Source: Nageia nagi (lineage: Eukaryota > Pinophyta). From it: a stretch of 64,000 nt of DNA. How positions within the stretch are numbered: the stretch's first letter is position 1; each line of letters starts with the position of its first letter. The notes beneath the pieces are model-generated. The model worked only from the letters and a program-made list of their open reading frames with translations. It made no database searches and was not told the origin of the DNA. The stretch lies in contig JBITNC010000001.1 of NCBI GenBank assembly GCA_050084985.1, forward strand, positions 16,430,001-16,494,000, read 5' to 3'. Below are positions 31,682 through 43,604 of this stretch, one piece after another. A program made the translations under genes and the position numbers.

Positions 31682-34600
31682 ATGGCAAAGATCAATTCCA
31701 AGTTAGGAAAAACCAAGGAGCTGCAACTGGCCAAGTTGACTGACATAGTCAGATAGAGTTTGTGAAGGAAAACCCTAAGCATCCCTTGAAACAAGCCAAG
31801 TTCAAGAATAGTTTCATCAACATCCGGGTTACCAATTGGTCACATACTGACCCAATTTGGACAATCCAAGCCATGGGGGAGTTAGACAAATTTCAGATCC
31901 TTAAGGAAATGGCATGCACATCCGGACTAGCTACCGCCATCCTAATTCCCTTTGTTGTTCGTTTTCTTGAGCTATGCTATGAGGTGGGCAGGCATGCCAA
32001 CTTCAAAGATCGAGCCCTTTACAACACTGATGGCAATAAGACCCTCGATTTCTCTCCATAGGGAATTGAGGAAGCCTTCAAATGGGGTAATGAGGGGATC
32101 GTTTACACGGAGAAAGATTCTTTGGAATACTATGAGAAATCTCCACAAGTTGCATACCTCATCAGAGACTTGCTCGAGAATGAGAGTAAAGGGTTTACGG
32201 GGAATAAGTTGCTGAATGCAAAAAGGCAACACTTTTACCCCACAGTGTCCACAATCATCAGCATGTTATCCAAGGTCACTGGCAAGGAGGATGACTTCAA
32301 ATTCCGAAGGGCGTTTACCGGGTTCATCGTTGTAATTGGGAATCGGTAGAAAATCAGGTGGAGTAGAGTGATAAGTGATTCCCTCTTGTTCCAACTGGCC
32401 CACATTGGCTCCTTGAAGAAATTTTATATGAATTCTTATCTAGTTTTTCTCCTCCTCCATGGCAAAAATAGAAGATCAGCCCATGCAGACATTGAAATCC
32501 TGAACAATCCAGAGAAACTTGTATGGAGAGCCTAACCCATGGACTATTATGCCATGAGGAATGATGGATGGGAGTTCTAGATTTACAAAGAGATAAAAGG
32601 GAGGCAAATGGTGAAGAGAATATCCAATTCAGCAGTTGAGGCCATCCGTGGGCATGCCAACTACTTTCTGGAAGACCCCACACATACCTACATTCGGGTT
32701 TATGGTTCTGAGGTTAGGCCTTATCTCTTGCCCCGATACACCAGTAATCACCTCATCCTCATGGAGTTCTGTAGGCAGCTATTGTTTTTGTATGAAAACG
32801 TATGGAAAAAGAAGAATGCTACAACGAATCTCCCCATTTCAATCGGAGATTACACTTTCTCAACTTGGCAGGAGGCTAAGGAGATGGGCAATGAATTATC
32901 TTATTATCATTCTAGTAAGAGGAGGCAACCTCCCACTATGATCCTGAAGGAAGGATTCAGTGTTTCTACAAACGAGCATTTAGAAATCCTATAATCTATG
33001 AGCACCTACCTCTTGGAGACAAGGAGAGATACATGAACAAGAGGGAGGAGAGATAGATTCAGAAGGAAGGTTCACCAGATCTTAGTAGCTGAGGGGCGAA
33101 TTGACAGAAGAATCCAAAGCTTGAATGATCGTTGGGCCATCTCAGTTGATAAATTCACTTCCTCCTCGAGAGTGAGGAAACATCACGGAAGAATAGGAAA
33201 GCATGCCACTTTGGGCGGGGCTAAGTTCGGGATCCACGCTGTTGTCAAAGAGATCACCACGAATGTAGCTATCATGAAAGAAATAGGGTATCTGGATTTC
33301 CCGCTCCAACAACTTGAAGATGCCATGCCCAGGGACGTCCCCATGATACCTATTATACCTGTCCGGGCTGAGAATCCTTTAGCTCTCCCAAACCTCTTGA
33401 CACCTGCCAAGGAACACGTAGCAAACACATTCCAGAGCCCATTGAGGCTGAAATTCAAGAGAACGCTCCCACTACAAACCAACATGCAGACCCTAACCCT
33501 TCAAGCTCATCTTCCGATTCTGAGACATCCTCTGAATCCTCTGGTTCGCAAGATTCCAGTTCAGAAGGAGAGACTGAAAAGGAGCATGAAGAAGAGCATG
33601 AGGATGATGAAGGCTCGCAATCCAATACGGAGGATACCCAAATTGTGGACATAGAAGGAGAATCTGAGACAGAGGAGATTGGCGAGGCTTTGCCCACAAG
33701 ATCAACATCAATGAAGCAAGTCACCTCTTTAGAATCCGCCACTCCACAAAGGAAGAGAAGGTCGTCCCGCAAGAAGGAGACTTCTTGAACAACCCCTAGC
33801 AAGCCTTCAAAGCTAAGCAAAACTTCTGCAGCTGGAGATGGGGGAGACAAGGAGGATAAAGGTGAAAGTGAGGAGCAAAGAAAGAAAAGAAAGCAAAATG
33901 AACATGGTAGTCACAAGTAATTGAAAAGTAAGGAGAAACCAGCTGAAGTAAAGAGCCAACAATTGAGAATTGAAGAAATCCCCAGGGAGTCTGCTCCAAC
34001 AAATATGGACACCACTTTGGCCAATGTTGCAACTAGCTTAGGTCCTCAAAAGAAATACGACTTTGATATCGATGCAATCATCAAAGACTTGTAGATGAGC
34101 TATAAGAGTGACGATGATGAATCAAGCCAAAGGAGGGAAAATATGTCAGAATTCCCTGATCAAAGAAATACAAACTTTTGTGTCTATGAAAAATGATAAA
34201 GTGATCATCAACAGATGTTATTCCGAGAAGAAACATCCATAGGATTTGCAGGACGTGCGGGTCCACACTGAGGAGTACAAAGTAAAGAAGATTGGGTGGG
34301 CTGGGTGTAAGCATACTATTAATTTCAATGTGGATGAAATAATTAGACAAGGGATCAAGAGGGAGAATACGGTCAAAGAACTAAAGAAAGATTTGGCGTG
34401 GAAAAATAAGTTGGTGAAAGAAGTAGAAGTTGCCAAGATGACCATTGAAGATATTAAAGTGCAAACCTCACTAAACATCAACATAACTTCCACCAAGGAA
34501 ACTTTGGTCAACGCAGTGATGAGGGTGGTCAATGAGCTCTTGCTCCGACTAGTTGCCCTTATGGACGAACAGAAGATAGAGGAGAGTATGAAAGCCGCTG

Positions 34601-35136
34601 TCTCCCAGCTACTGCACGACTTTCAAAATCATGAGCAAGCTATCAAAAACATCAGAAGAGCATCCGAAGGACAGCCTAGTCGAGTGCAGTATTATCAGGA
34701 ATTTGCCTATCACCTGCGTTGGTTAAGATTCGTTGTGGGGGAATGTGTCAATCTCACACAAGCAAGGACCGAAATGATATCCACCTTGACTTTTCAGATG
34801 AACCAGTTTGTGCAGCCAATCAGCTTTGTAAATGAAGATGGAAGTGCAAAGTGAGTTAAGCTCATGGTACAAGAAGTTCGAAACATCATAAGGGAGCTCG
34901 TCTTCACAAAGGATGTGAATTTGCTGAGAGCCGGAACCCACATTGAGAATCAGCAAAATTTGGCCATTTGGAAATTTCAAATGGAGGCCACCTCTTAGTT
35001 CATCCTTGACTTCCATAACAGAAAGGATGAGGAGCTGCCACTCGCCAAGGCTAAAACCTTCTTTGGTGACAAGTCTCACGGGAATCTTGAGGACATCTTT
35101 GTTGTTGCCCATGCTACCGGTCCCACAGAGGGATGA
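31682..35136 (+). pseudogene. Large unrecognised retroelement-type ORF (about 1,150 codons), lightly disrupted
   Basis: From an ATG at 31,682 the coding potential runs almost continuously to a stop at 35,136, mostly in one frame (31,762-33,420 and 34,246-35,136) with a central part in another. It is broken by about ten stops. The N-terminal 500 residues look globular, with segments such as RDLLENESKGFTGNKLLNAK and VYGSEVRPYLLPRYTS. The middle (33,430-33,900) is Ser/Glu/Asp-rich, then Lys/Arg-rich. The C-terminal part (34,246-34,854) is helical, with coiled-coil-like charge, and ends FFGDKSHGNLEDIF. No RT, integrase or protease motif is seen. I do not recognise the family. It could be a Gag of a large non-autonomous element. 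Confidence 0.6.
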
Positions 35137-36379
35137 TTGGATAAATGCATACTTTTATTTTTTGTTAAAACTTTCATATTTTAAATTTTGCAATGTGACG
35201 AATGAGTTTTTGCTCCCACGGTTGCAAAAAGACTTTTGATTTGACGGATGGATAAAATCTGATTTGATTGGGTGTGGTCAGATACTGATGTGATTGATGT
35301 GATATTGAGCGATGTTGTTTAGCCGCAGCTTTTCTTTTGTTGATGGTTTTTGTGTTTTTCGATGTAGTATTAGGGTTGCATGGTTGTTTAGGGCAACTTT
35401 ATAATTAATGTTAGGGCGACACTTCATTCAATGAGGTTGTCAGACGCATACTATAAGTACCCCTAACCGGGTCATTTTTGAGATATATGGAGTTAGATGG
35501 ATAAGCACATATAGATGGATATGTAGAGATAGAGATATTGTAATCTCCTTCATGAGCTGAATGCAAATCTTCTAAGGATCATACTTTTTGGAGTTGAGGT
35601 TTCCATTGCATGTATGTATGATATATCATTCTGGGAAACTTTGTTATTAAAGCAAGTGTGATTGTTTATTTCATGGGATTGTAGATGAGCATATGGCATG
35701 AAATATGTGTTGTTGTATCATTTATGCATTTACAAGCATTTTCTTTGAAAGTCCAAGACTTTAGGGAAAGATGATTGAATACTTTTCTTAAATGGATGAA
35801 TGATCGGTTTTGCAGTCTGCATAAAGTCATAATATTTTGGAATTACTCTGCTTGTATGATATTTGATTGGTTTTATCTGTTGGAAATGGGTAACTGATTG
35901 ATACACCACTTCATATCCACCTTTCCATACTGACTACTGCCCTGTGCTCTTGCTTGGGAAAGATCCGGTCCCAATCGTTTCCTCCCCTTGCTTGATAATC
36001 CCAATAGAAATTCCTAATAAATCTGAAAGCAAAACCCCAAACCCTATACGGCAGTAAACAACCATCACTTATCCCACTATCAACAACCAAACCTACTTCA
36101 TTCCTTTCTTCATATCCCGACACTTCAAATACCATCATCTTTTTGCTTCAAGTACCATTACGTAGGCAACAAAAGACTGTACAAGAAAACCCAATAGGTC
36201 TGTAATTACTTTGTAAGTTAATTACCCTGAGCACATTTTTACCTGAGCCACTTCTACGATAAAAGAACAACTATCACCAGGCCATCCGTTTAAAGTCACG
36301 GAAAGCCCCTTTGAGCTTCGAAGATGCATAAACCTTGGGGTTAAAGTCCTTTCAAGTGGAGGTAAGTAACGCTAGCTCA
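35137..36379. other. Right flank of the large-ORF element; LTR-like sequence, no gene
   Basis: A segment with TTAGGGCAAC/TTAGGGCGAC repeats and ACTATAAGTACCCC (about 35,450) looks like LTR or 3' leader DNA. The minus strand beginning TGTTGACGTGATTTTG at about 36,427 also looks like an LTR start. No partner LTR was found, and the module array at 29.5 kb does not recur here. Confidence 0.3.
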
Positions 36380-37000
36380 CTCCTTATGGTGTTGTTTCCC
36401 ATAGGGGGAAACAAAATCACGTCAACAGAATACTCTTTGGCTGAAGCTCAAGCTTTCTTTCTCAACTTGTCACCAATATGGGCATATGCTAGACATCCAA
36501 AAACCTTCACGTGCTCAACTTTGGGCTGCCTCCTATACCACATCTCAAAAGGAGTCTTATCTTCATTTACACTCGTCACCAATATGTGTTCTCACATCAA
36601 CTGCTGCAACCCAATACTCATAGCCTAAACCTTTATGATGTATCATGCTACTTGCCATGTTCATGAGAGTCCAATTCATCTTTTCAACAATCCCATTTTG
36701 TTGGGATGTATAAGATGAGGCCAGCTGCTTTTTAATGTCATGGCCTTTGTAATAGTTTATCAAAATCTTTAGAACACAATTTACCACCCTGATCACATAG
36801 AGTTTTTATTGCAGCCCCCATCTCCTTCTCCATCTTGGTCCTCCACTTCTAAAGATGTCAAATTCCTCATCTTTGGATTTCAAAAAAGATGTCCAATAAC
36901 TTCTTCAGAAATAATCAGTCAAAGATATGTAATAAAGAGACTCATCAATGCTTGGTGTGTTCATGGGTCTACATAGATTGGTGTGCACAAGAATTGGGAA
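36380..37000 (-). pseudogene. Ty1/copia integrase core relic
   Basis: Reading leftwards across frames: LVHTNLCRPMNTPSIDES, then LKSKDEEFDIF (36,860-36,990), then the ORF 36,796-36,563 with YKGHDIKKQLASSYTSQQNG and IVEKMNWTLMNMASSMIHHK, matching the copia integrase DDE region. PKVEHVKVFGC and AYAHIGD follow near 36,470-36,520. Stops and shifts make it inactive. Its continuation is probably the fragment at 29,260-27,985. Confidence 0.8.
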
Positions 37001-37009
37001 ATTATTGTT

Positions 37010-37195
37010 TTTATTTTTCTGAAATTACTTTTCTAAATTATTGATCAAAATTATCGTTTCTGCAATTCTGAAATATCAAATTCTAAATCATCATTTCTGA
37101 AATATCACTTCTAAATTATCACTTCTTAATTTTCATTTCTACATTAACGTTTTCTACATTGCTAAAATATCCATTTTTACATTATCAAAACTAGA
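37010..37195. repeat. AT-rich degenerate repeat of TTCTAAATTATC-type units
   Basis: Variants of (A)TTTCTGAAATATCA and TTCTAAATTATCA recur about ten times between two copia relics whose order is wrong for one element, so this marks a breakpoint. Confidence 0.5.
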
Positions 37196-37299
37196 CAATG
37201 TCATGTGCCTGAGCAACTCTGCAACCCCCTGAAATTGCTCTGAAGTCATTGGAAGGCCTCCAAACTCTGCACATTAGGTTCTCTTTCTGCTGTTCCATT

Positions 37300-37960
37300 G
37301 ACTGCAAGAAGTCTTCAACTGCTCCTCTCCCATGTCTCATAACATTCTTTTCAACTACAAGGCCTGAGCTGTTGTTTTAAAACATCCACATACTATACCT
37401 ATCGAAGAAAGAGTGGCAATTGATTGTTTCCTTTGAGCTCCAAGTGATCAAATCAGAGCCAAGTGAGAAATAGTTGTTGGAAGTTGGTTTTCAATCATCC
37501 AAACTACCTCCCAATCAGAATCCATCCATCCAATTAATCCAAAATTAGAGGCATAAGAGTATTTAACCCCAAAATCTAAATTACCTCTCACATACCTTAA
37601 TATCTGCTTCACTGCCCACAAGTGAAGCTCCGAAGGATCAGTCATAAACCCGCTCACTAAACTCACCAAACATGCAACATTCAATCTTATAGCAGTCAGG
37701 AAGATAAGGCTCCCAACAATGCTACAAAAGTGAGACGCATTTATATTTTTAGCCTCATCATTATTAGATAAAACAATTCATTGAATATAGGGTGTGGCTC
37801 TAGCCTTACAAATTTCCATGTGGAATTTTTTTTCATATCCTTTGCAATTTTTTAGCATATTTTTAACCAGTAGTGCAGAGACAACCATTTTGTTTGGCAA
37901 ACAACCATCTCTAGCACAGTTAAGCCTATCCAATATATGCTTAAATGTAACCAAGAATCC
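37300..37960 (-). pseudogene. Ty1/copia reverse transcriptase C-terminus and RNase H relic
   Basis: Reading leftwards: KNMLKNCKGYEKKFHMEICK (matching KDILKRFGMENCK of copia RT), then IVGSLIFLTAIRLNVACLVS, then the RNase H start LHLWAVKQILRYVRGNLDFG and MDSDW (37,684-37,448). Shifted remnants of SSKKQxIVALSSxEAE and ALWLKRML reach about 37,300. A short upstream piece (LLVSYFLGMEVI) sits at 38,790-38,830 on the other side of the LINE fragment. It lies upstream of an integrase on the same strand, which is the reverse of copia order, so these are separate copies. Confidence 0.75.
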
Positions 37961-38035
37961 TGACCAGAAGTGGGTTTCAGATTTTGTCTCTGCTGCAACT
38001 GGACCCAATGATGATTACTTCCAATATGACAAATT

Positions 38036-38775
38036 CTAATAGTACTTGCATCAACAGAACTGGTACTTGGAAACCTCCTCCAGAAGGAGTTGGCTACATC
38101 AATATGGACGGGGCCTTGAGATGAAATTCAGGTAGAGCTAGCTCAGGAGGGATAGGTCATCTCTCAGATGGCTCCCCCACTTTTGTCTTTGTAGAGAACC
38201 TAGGCGCCCTCTCCAATAACTTGGTAGAGGATCATTGCTATTCTTAGAGGTCTTCAGGAGGCTTTGAAAGTACGATGGACTAATATGCATTTGGAATCAG
38301 ACTCTAAAATTATGATTAACCACCTGCAAAGGCATGGTAATAATAAGAACATAGATAGGAGAATCATTGACAAAATTACGATTATTTGGCAAATTTGAGA
38401 TTGTGGAATTCATTCATATCCCTAGAGAACAAAATAGAGTGGCAGATGCGATGGCCAATTGGGCTCTTGATAGAGGGGACCTTGCCTGCTATGGACTTCC
38501 CCCCAGATGGTGGACTCAACAGATCAGGGAGGCTTTTATCTCCATTATTTCCATCAATATACCTCTTGCGTGTTGTATTTAGGCTTATCTATCTTTGTTT
38601 CACTTGGCTTCTTTTAAGCATTATATGTTGTAGTATAGATGTGAGGATCTCATTCCGACGTCTTCTGTCAAAACTTGGCTCAAAAGCCTGCGTGCCTGGA
38701 AAAGGCAGGGAATGTGCTTTAAATTTCTTTTAATATAATTCAAAAAATCTTTTTACCTAAATATTAAAAAAAAAT
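38036..38775 (+). pseudogene. LINE 3' fragment with RNase H domain and A-tail
   Basis: The frames read INMDGAL, SGRASSGGIGH (the NTDGASxGNPGxAGxGG motif of LINE-type RNase H), then LESDSKIMINHLQRHG, and VEFIHIPREQNRVADAMANW at 38,400-38,460. A short 3' region ends in TATTAAAAAAAAA at about 38,765-38,775. The 5' side is truncated somewhere around 37,960-38,060. It splits a minus-strand copia RT relic. Several stops. Confidence 0.75.
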
Positions 38776-38989
38776 CCCAATGTCATCTTAGATCACTTCC
38801 ATGCCCAAGAAATAGCTCACCAATAATCTCATCAGCATGTTGCTTTCTTTCATTCATTTGCAGCTTTCATTCTACATTCTTTTTCAAAATGCACATACTT
38901 TTGCAATGGTAAGATTGGACATTTCTTTTTTATTTTTTAAATCTTCCTATTCCTCTACTAGCATGTTCTTGGTAAGATTGGCACTCCTT

Positions 38990-41900
38990 CCTACCCAATA
39001 AACACACTTCAAATACCATCTCTCTTCATGACTGGAAGGAGTACGCCTCTCGCCTTTACACCACACCAGTTGTACCCAGTCCATCTGCTTCACTCGACCA
39101 TCCACATCGGACTTCTACTCTTCTTCCCTCATTCGTTCCGCCATCCAAAGACTTTTCTCCAGGAAAGCACCCAACATTGAAAACCTTCAAGCTGAATTCC
39201 TCAAGCATGCCATACATACCCTCCCTCTCTTCCTATCCAAGATCTTCAATGACATCATCTGCTCTAGTTTCCCGCCTTCTTGGACCTCCAACATCATCCA
39301 TCCCATCTTCAAATCCGATGACCACAACGAGCCGAGCAATTACCGCACTATCATGATTGGTAACACTTTGGCCAAGCTATATGTCACGATCATGGAGAGT
39401 TACCTTTCACAGATGGTTGACTCTATGTGACATCCCCCTTGTACAATTGTAATTAATCTTGAAATCCAACGGATTCCCCCTTTTGTATAATTAATTATCT
39501 TATTATGTTTTATTAGCTAGGACTTGGGATAGAGGATATAAAGGTCTATTGGACCCCACTATGAGCCCCAAGTGGTACGTCTTCCTCCTAAATGTAGTTG
39601 GAGATCTCGAAACATGATTATAGGAATCCCTAGGTCTATTTAGCACTTAGAGCATGGATAGTCACTTAATGGCCCCAAAGTTGAGATTGGGAGCACTTGC
39701 ACACATGCGCCAACCTTGGTGAGACTTCTAGACCCCCATGTTGGCCCATGACACCCATGCATGCCCCCTAGATACCCACACATGCATCCTTAGGCCCATG
39801 TTGAGCTTGAGGACCCACATGGAGATTAGGGGAGGCCCAAATACCCACATTGGGCCTGTAATGACTCCTAGGTGCCATCGTTGGGGTTTGAGAGGCTGGG
39901 TGATGACTTTGAGGTGAGATCTGGATCTAGTGTCTGCTATATGAGGCCTTGGAGCATCATTGTTGGATATATAGATATCGATTATTACACATACTATCCA
40001 GAGGACAAAAGTCTTGGCGCAGTGTCAAGCAACATCCCTAGGTGCAACATCTAGGAGTGTTAACAAGCTAAAGGATCATGTTGATCTACGGCTTTGGTGT
40101 AGCACCTTAGTCCATCCGGTGGCATTCCGAGGTCACATTTCTACCATTCAGTTGGTCGCCAGCGTTTGGAGAGAGCTCCTTCGGTGGATAGAATTCAGAC
40201 TATGAGGGAGTGAGGTTGTCCCATTCAGTGTTTCGTTCGTCCAGTAGTGATCATATTCGTTGTGCCCTAGTTGGCTCCTTGGAGGCCAATGTTGTGCCCT
40301 GTGGGCTTGGTATTGTATCAATATTCATTTTGTATCTTCAATACAAGTCGTGGGCTATTGGATCTCATTATTGCGTTGTGCATACATGTGTATTGGCATC
40401 GTTGGATTACGTTTGCATGTGTATGATTGTCTGAGCCATACATTGGCATTGAGCTGTTGAGTACTTGTACCTGCTAGTCTAGGCTAGACGTTGGCATTAT
40501 TGGATTATTTGAGTTTTATTTGGATGCCCTAGGTCAGACGTTGGAGTATACTTGTGTGAATTTGTTTAATTGCACTTGAATTTGTATTTAAGATTTTATA
40601 CTCTAGGGGGCTTCGAGCAGTAGGTTAGGCAAGCTTTCGCAAAGATCATCACACCACTGATCACATTTTCACTCTCAAAGCAATTATTGAGGAGGCTAGA
40701 TTCCAAAAGATGCTAGTCTTTGTTGTTTTGTCGACTTTAGGAAGGCCTTTGACATTGTTCCTCATCATAGACTCATGGATCGTTTGCTGAGTTTGGGCAT
40801 AGCAGAGACTGGTCTAGTAGCCATTTTGACACTTTATGAGACTCTTTCATGCCGAGGTTCAGACCCCAAAGGGGCTATCTGATAGCATTCTTAGCACTAT
40901 TGGAGTGAAGCAAGGCTACTCGCTCTCACTGACTTTATTTGGTTTGTACATTGATGAGCTTAAGTCCGTTATCCTTTAGACCACCAACCCCGAGTCAAGA
41001 TGCCTTCTTCATGGAAGTTGGGTTCCCATCCTACTCTTTGCTGATGACATTGTTCTGCTTTCTCATTCGATGGAGGGTCTCCAGAGCCTAATAGATGCTT
41101 TAGATGCCTTCAGTGATAGACAAGAGCTTGTAGTGAACCTTAGCAAGACTAAGGTAGTGGCTTTCAATGTTTTGAAAGCCACACTGAACCAGACTCGGAT
41201 CACCTTCCATGACAGCCCTATCGAGTCTACCTCCACCTACACATACCTAGGAGTTCTCTTCTCTAAACTGAGGTTCTCCATGTGGATAGCAGCACCACCT
41301 AGAGGTCGTCGAGGCTTTGCAGCAGTTCCTTCATTGGAGAGATAGTGCATTCAGTTACACTTTCAAAACATATGATCCAAGCTAGAGTTGTTTCAAACTT
41401 TGGTCACACCCACAGCCTTGTACGGAGTTGAGATTTGGGGTTCTAGCTTGACAACAGCGGATTGGGCCTCGAAAGAGAGGATCTTGGTCACTTTCCTATC
41501 TCGCTTCATTTGGAGTAAGAGGACAAGCCCACATCTTATCATACTTGCTAAGTTTGATTGTCAGCCCCTTTTGGTGTCAGCCCTTGCTTACATTGTACTC
41601 TATCTTCGACACATACAACATTTATTTGTTCGAGGAAGAGCTACAGACAAGCTTCCGGCAAGAGCTTTGGCTTCCTCGATTGACCTCGCTACACAGGGCT
41701 ATAGGAGATGTTGGTACTTCGAGATTTCCGAGTTGCTTCAAAGATTTCGGTTTTCTCCAAAGAGATTACCTTTCCCTCCAGAGGACTCATCTAGGACCCC
41801 AGCTGAATCTTTGACTGCGATCCGAGAGATTATTTATATGGCTTTCATGCAAATCACTTGGGTGTCTCCCCCTCGGCCACTGACACCCAAGCTAGACCAC

Positions 41901-42765
41901 TATACTCAATGTTATCTTCAGTTAGACAGAGGAGTGATCCTTCTGCCTGGATACACCAGCTTACACCTCCCTTTGGGGTTAAGGATGCTCCTTGGACAGC
42001 TTCAAGTCTGCTCCCACCAGTTGAGGGTGGAGACAGATCACCACATAGATAGAGATCTACGAGTCTCACTTTTGCTCCATTGAGACTGAGTCCGAGTACC
42101 ATTTTATCTTTCAATGCACGGTTTACTATGAGATTTGAGGTTGATACCATTGCCTCTTCCGAGATGCCTATAAATCGTTAGCCACATTAATCCAGTATCC
42201 AAATCAACGTTGCTTAGTGCTCTATCTTTGGGAGGCCTTCCTTCTCCGAAAGCGCCTCCTAGCTCATGCTCAACTACCGATCGAGGTGAGACACATCACA
42301 TCCTTCAGCCGAGCTCCTTCTCTTGAAGGGGCTCGTAGGAGACACAAAGTTGAGCCTATACAGCCACTACATAGGACCAAGAGATGTTCCCAGAGCACTC
42401 AACCATCGTCGAGAATGCGATAGATCACAACTTTCTTCTCGACCATCAATAGTACATCAAAGGCTTCTCATAGCGATTAGCGGGGTCCCTCGCCAGAGCA
42501 AGGAGTACCGCCGCCATACTCTCCCTCGGGAGAGACCCAAGAGGACCTACCTATGGACGTACCAGACTTGGTTTCTTCCACCTTTTAGGGTTCGAGCATC
42601 TTTGTGTTGTATTTGATTATGTAATATTTTTTGTTTTAGGTTGTTTTTTTTCTCTTTACTGCCTAGGTGGGGCTTTTTGGGCTCCATAAGCATAATTGTA
42701 CTTGACAGTCCCATTGACCGCTTTTAGTCACCTGTGGACATTAATATACTTTCTTTCTTTCTTTC
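38990..42765 (+). pseudogene. Non-LTR retrotransposon (LINE) reverse-transcriptase ORF, 5'-truncated, split by a solo LTR
   Basis: Left part (38,990-39,425): LHDWKEYASRLY, EFLKHAIHTLPLFLSKIF, FPPSWTSNIIHPIFKSDD, NYRTIMIGNTLAKL. Right part (from 40,606): FRKDHHTTDHIFTLKAIIEE, shifted FVDFRKAFD, GVKQGYSLSLTLFGLYID, FADDIVLLS (the catalytic box, 41,039-41,065), VVNLSKTKVVAFN, YTYLGVLF, then LVTPTALYGVEIWG and the long C-terminal region (41,388-42,083). The 3' end is ACTTTCTTTCTTTC at about 42,750. This LINE type, with TTDHIFTL and LYGVE(T/I)WG motifs, is one I associate with mosses, ferns and gymnosperms. Endonuclease is absent; stops and shifts abound. Confidence 0.85.
39426..40600 (+). repeat. 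Solo LTR with 5-bp target duplication, inserted in the LINE
   Basis: It starts TGTGACATCCCCC and ends TTTATA, flanked on both sides by CTCTA (39,421-39,425 and 40,601-40,605). Across the duplication the LINE frame resumes exactly (MVDS to RGLRAVG), which fixes both borders. A TATA box (TATAAAGG) lies near 39,537. Length is 1,175 bp. No internal element sequence is present, so it arose by LTR-LTR recombination. The end is TA rather than the canonical CA. Confidence 0.85.
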
Positions 42766-42779
42766 CTCTTCAGAAATTT

Positions 42780-43460
42780 TAATTTTGTCCTCTTCCTTGT
42801 CCTTTTGTGTTTGAACTAGCACCATCGTCCCTTGAAACTTTCACATTTGAGGCAAAGGTTGTTCAACACCTTCACTAAAGATGTCTTTTAATCTCTCTTC
42901 ATATGACATAAGACAGCCTACAAGATGATCAATCTCCAAAATTGTTAAATACTTGCTTTCTTCATTGATGAAGACTACATGGTTCCACCTAGGTCTTAGA
43001 GTTCTCAAAAATTTCTTCACAACAACTTTCTTCTCCAACCTTTCCACAAGAATGCCATTTTATTAACCACATCTTTAACTCTGACACACTACTTAGTCAC
43101 TCTTTCTGATTCTTATATTCTTAAACTCACTTTTCAATTACTGCAACTTGACAACATTTACTTGTGCCTTGGTAAGACTCTTTTAGAATCATCCAAAGAT
43201 CCTTAACTGATTCTACATATACAATTATTGGAAATAACCTCTTAGCAAAAGCTGATTGAATGTGGTACATGTTCCTAAGTCTGCCTAAGGGTTGTATAGC
43301 ATGCTATCATACTGCATAATAGGGGCTACTTTATGTTGTGGCTTCAAAGTAAGTCAATCTGGCCTTGTAACAACTTCGTAAAAAGCATCAACCTGAGAAT
43401 AATTATTTTGAACTTCATTCCTAGTATAATTTAAGAAATTGATAGATCAAGGTAAAGCCA
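42780..43460 (-). pseudogene. Ty1/copia Gag (UBN2-type) relic
   Basis: Reading leftwards: YDSMLYNP, then LTKAQVNVVKLQ and SEFKNIRIRKSD, then the ORF 43,047-42,841 with VVKKFLRTLRPRWNHVVFIN and LTILEIDHLVGCLMSYEERL, the C-terminal half of copia Gag. Stops and shifts throughout. The Gag-protease element at 43,605 lies just upstream. Confidence 0.7.
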
Positions 43461-43604
43461 AAACCAACACATGAAACTACAGTCATTAGTCTATGGTACA
43501 ATGTCTAAGAAAGTTTGAAGCAAAATAATTCAAGCATGTCATAAACTTGCCAAATTTTGAAACAATGAGTCTTGGAATTTTGTAGAATGTCAAACTCCTA
43601 ATCC

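Noticed and set aside
33183-33850. Minus-strand Ser-rich ORFs at 33,183-33,850
   Set aside because: They are shadows of the acidic/Ser-rich linker of the plus-strand ORF.
38036-38800. A target duplication for the RNase H LINE fragment (CCCAATG near 38,010 and 38,778)
   Set aside because: The match is too short and its spacing does not fit the uncertain 5' end.
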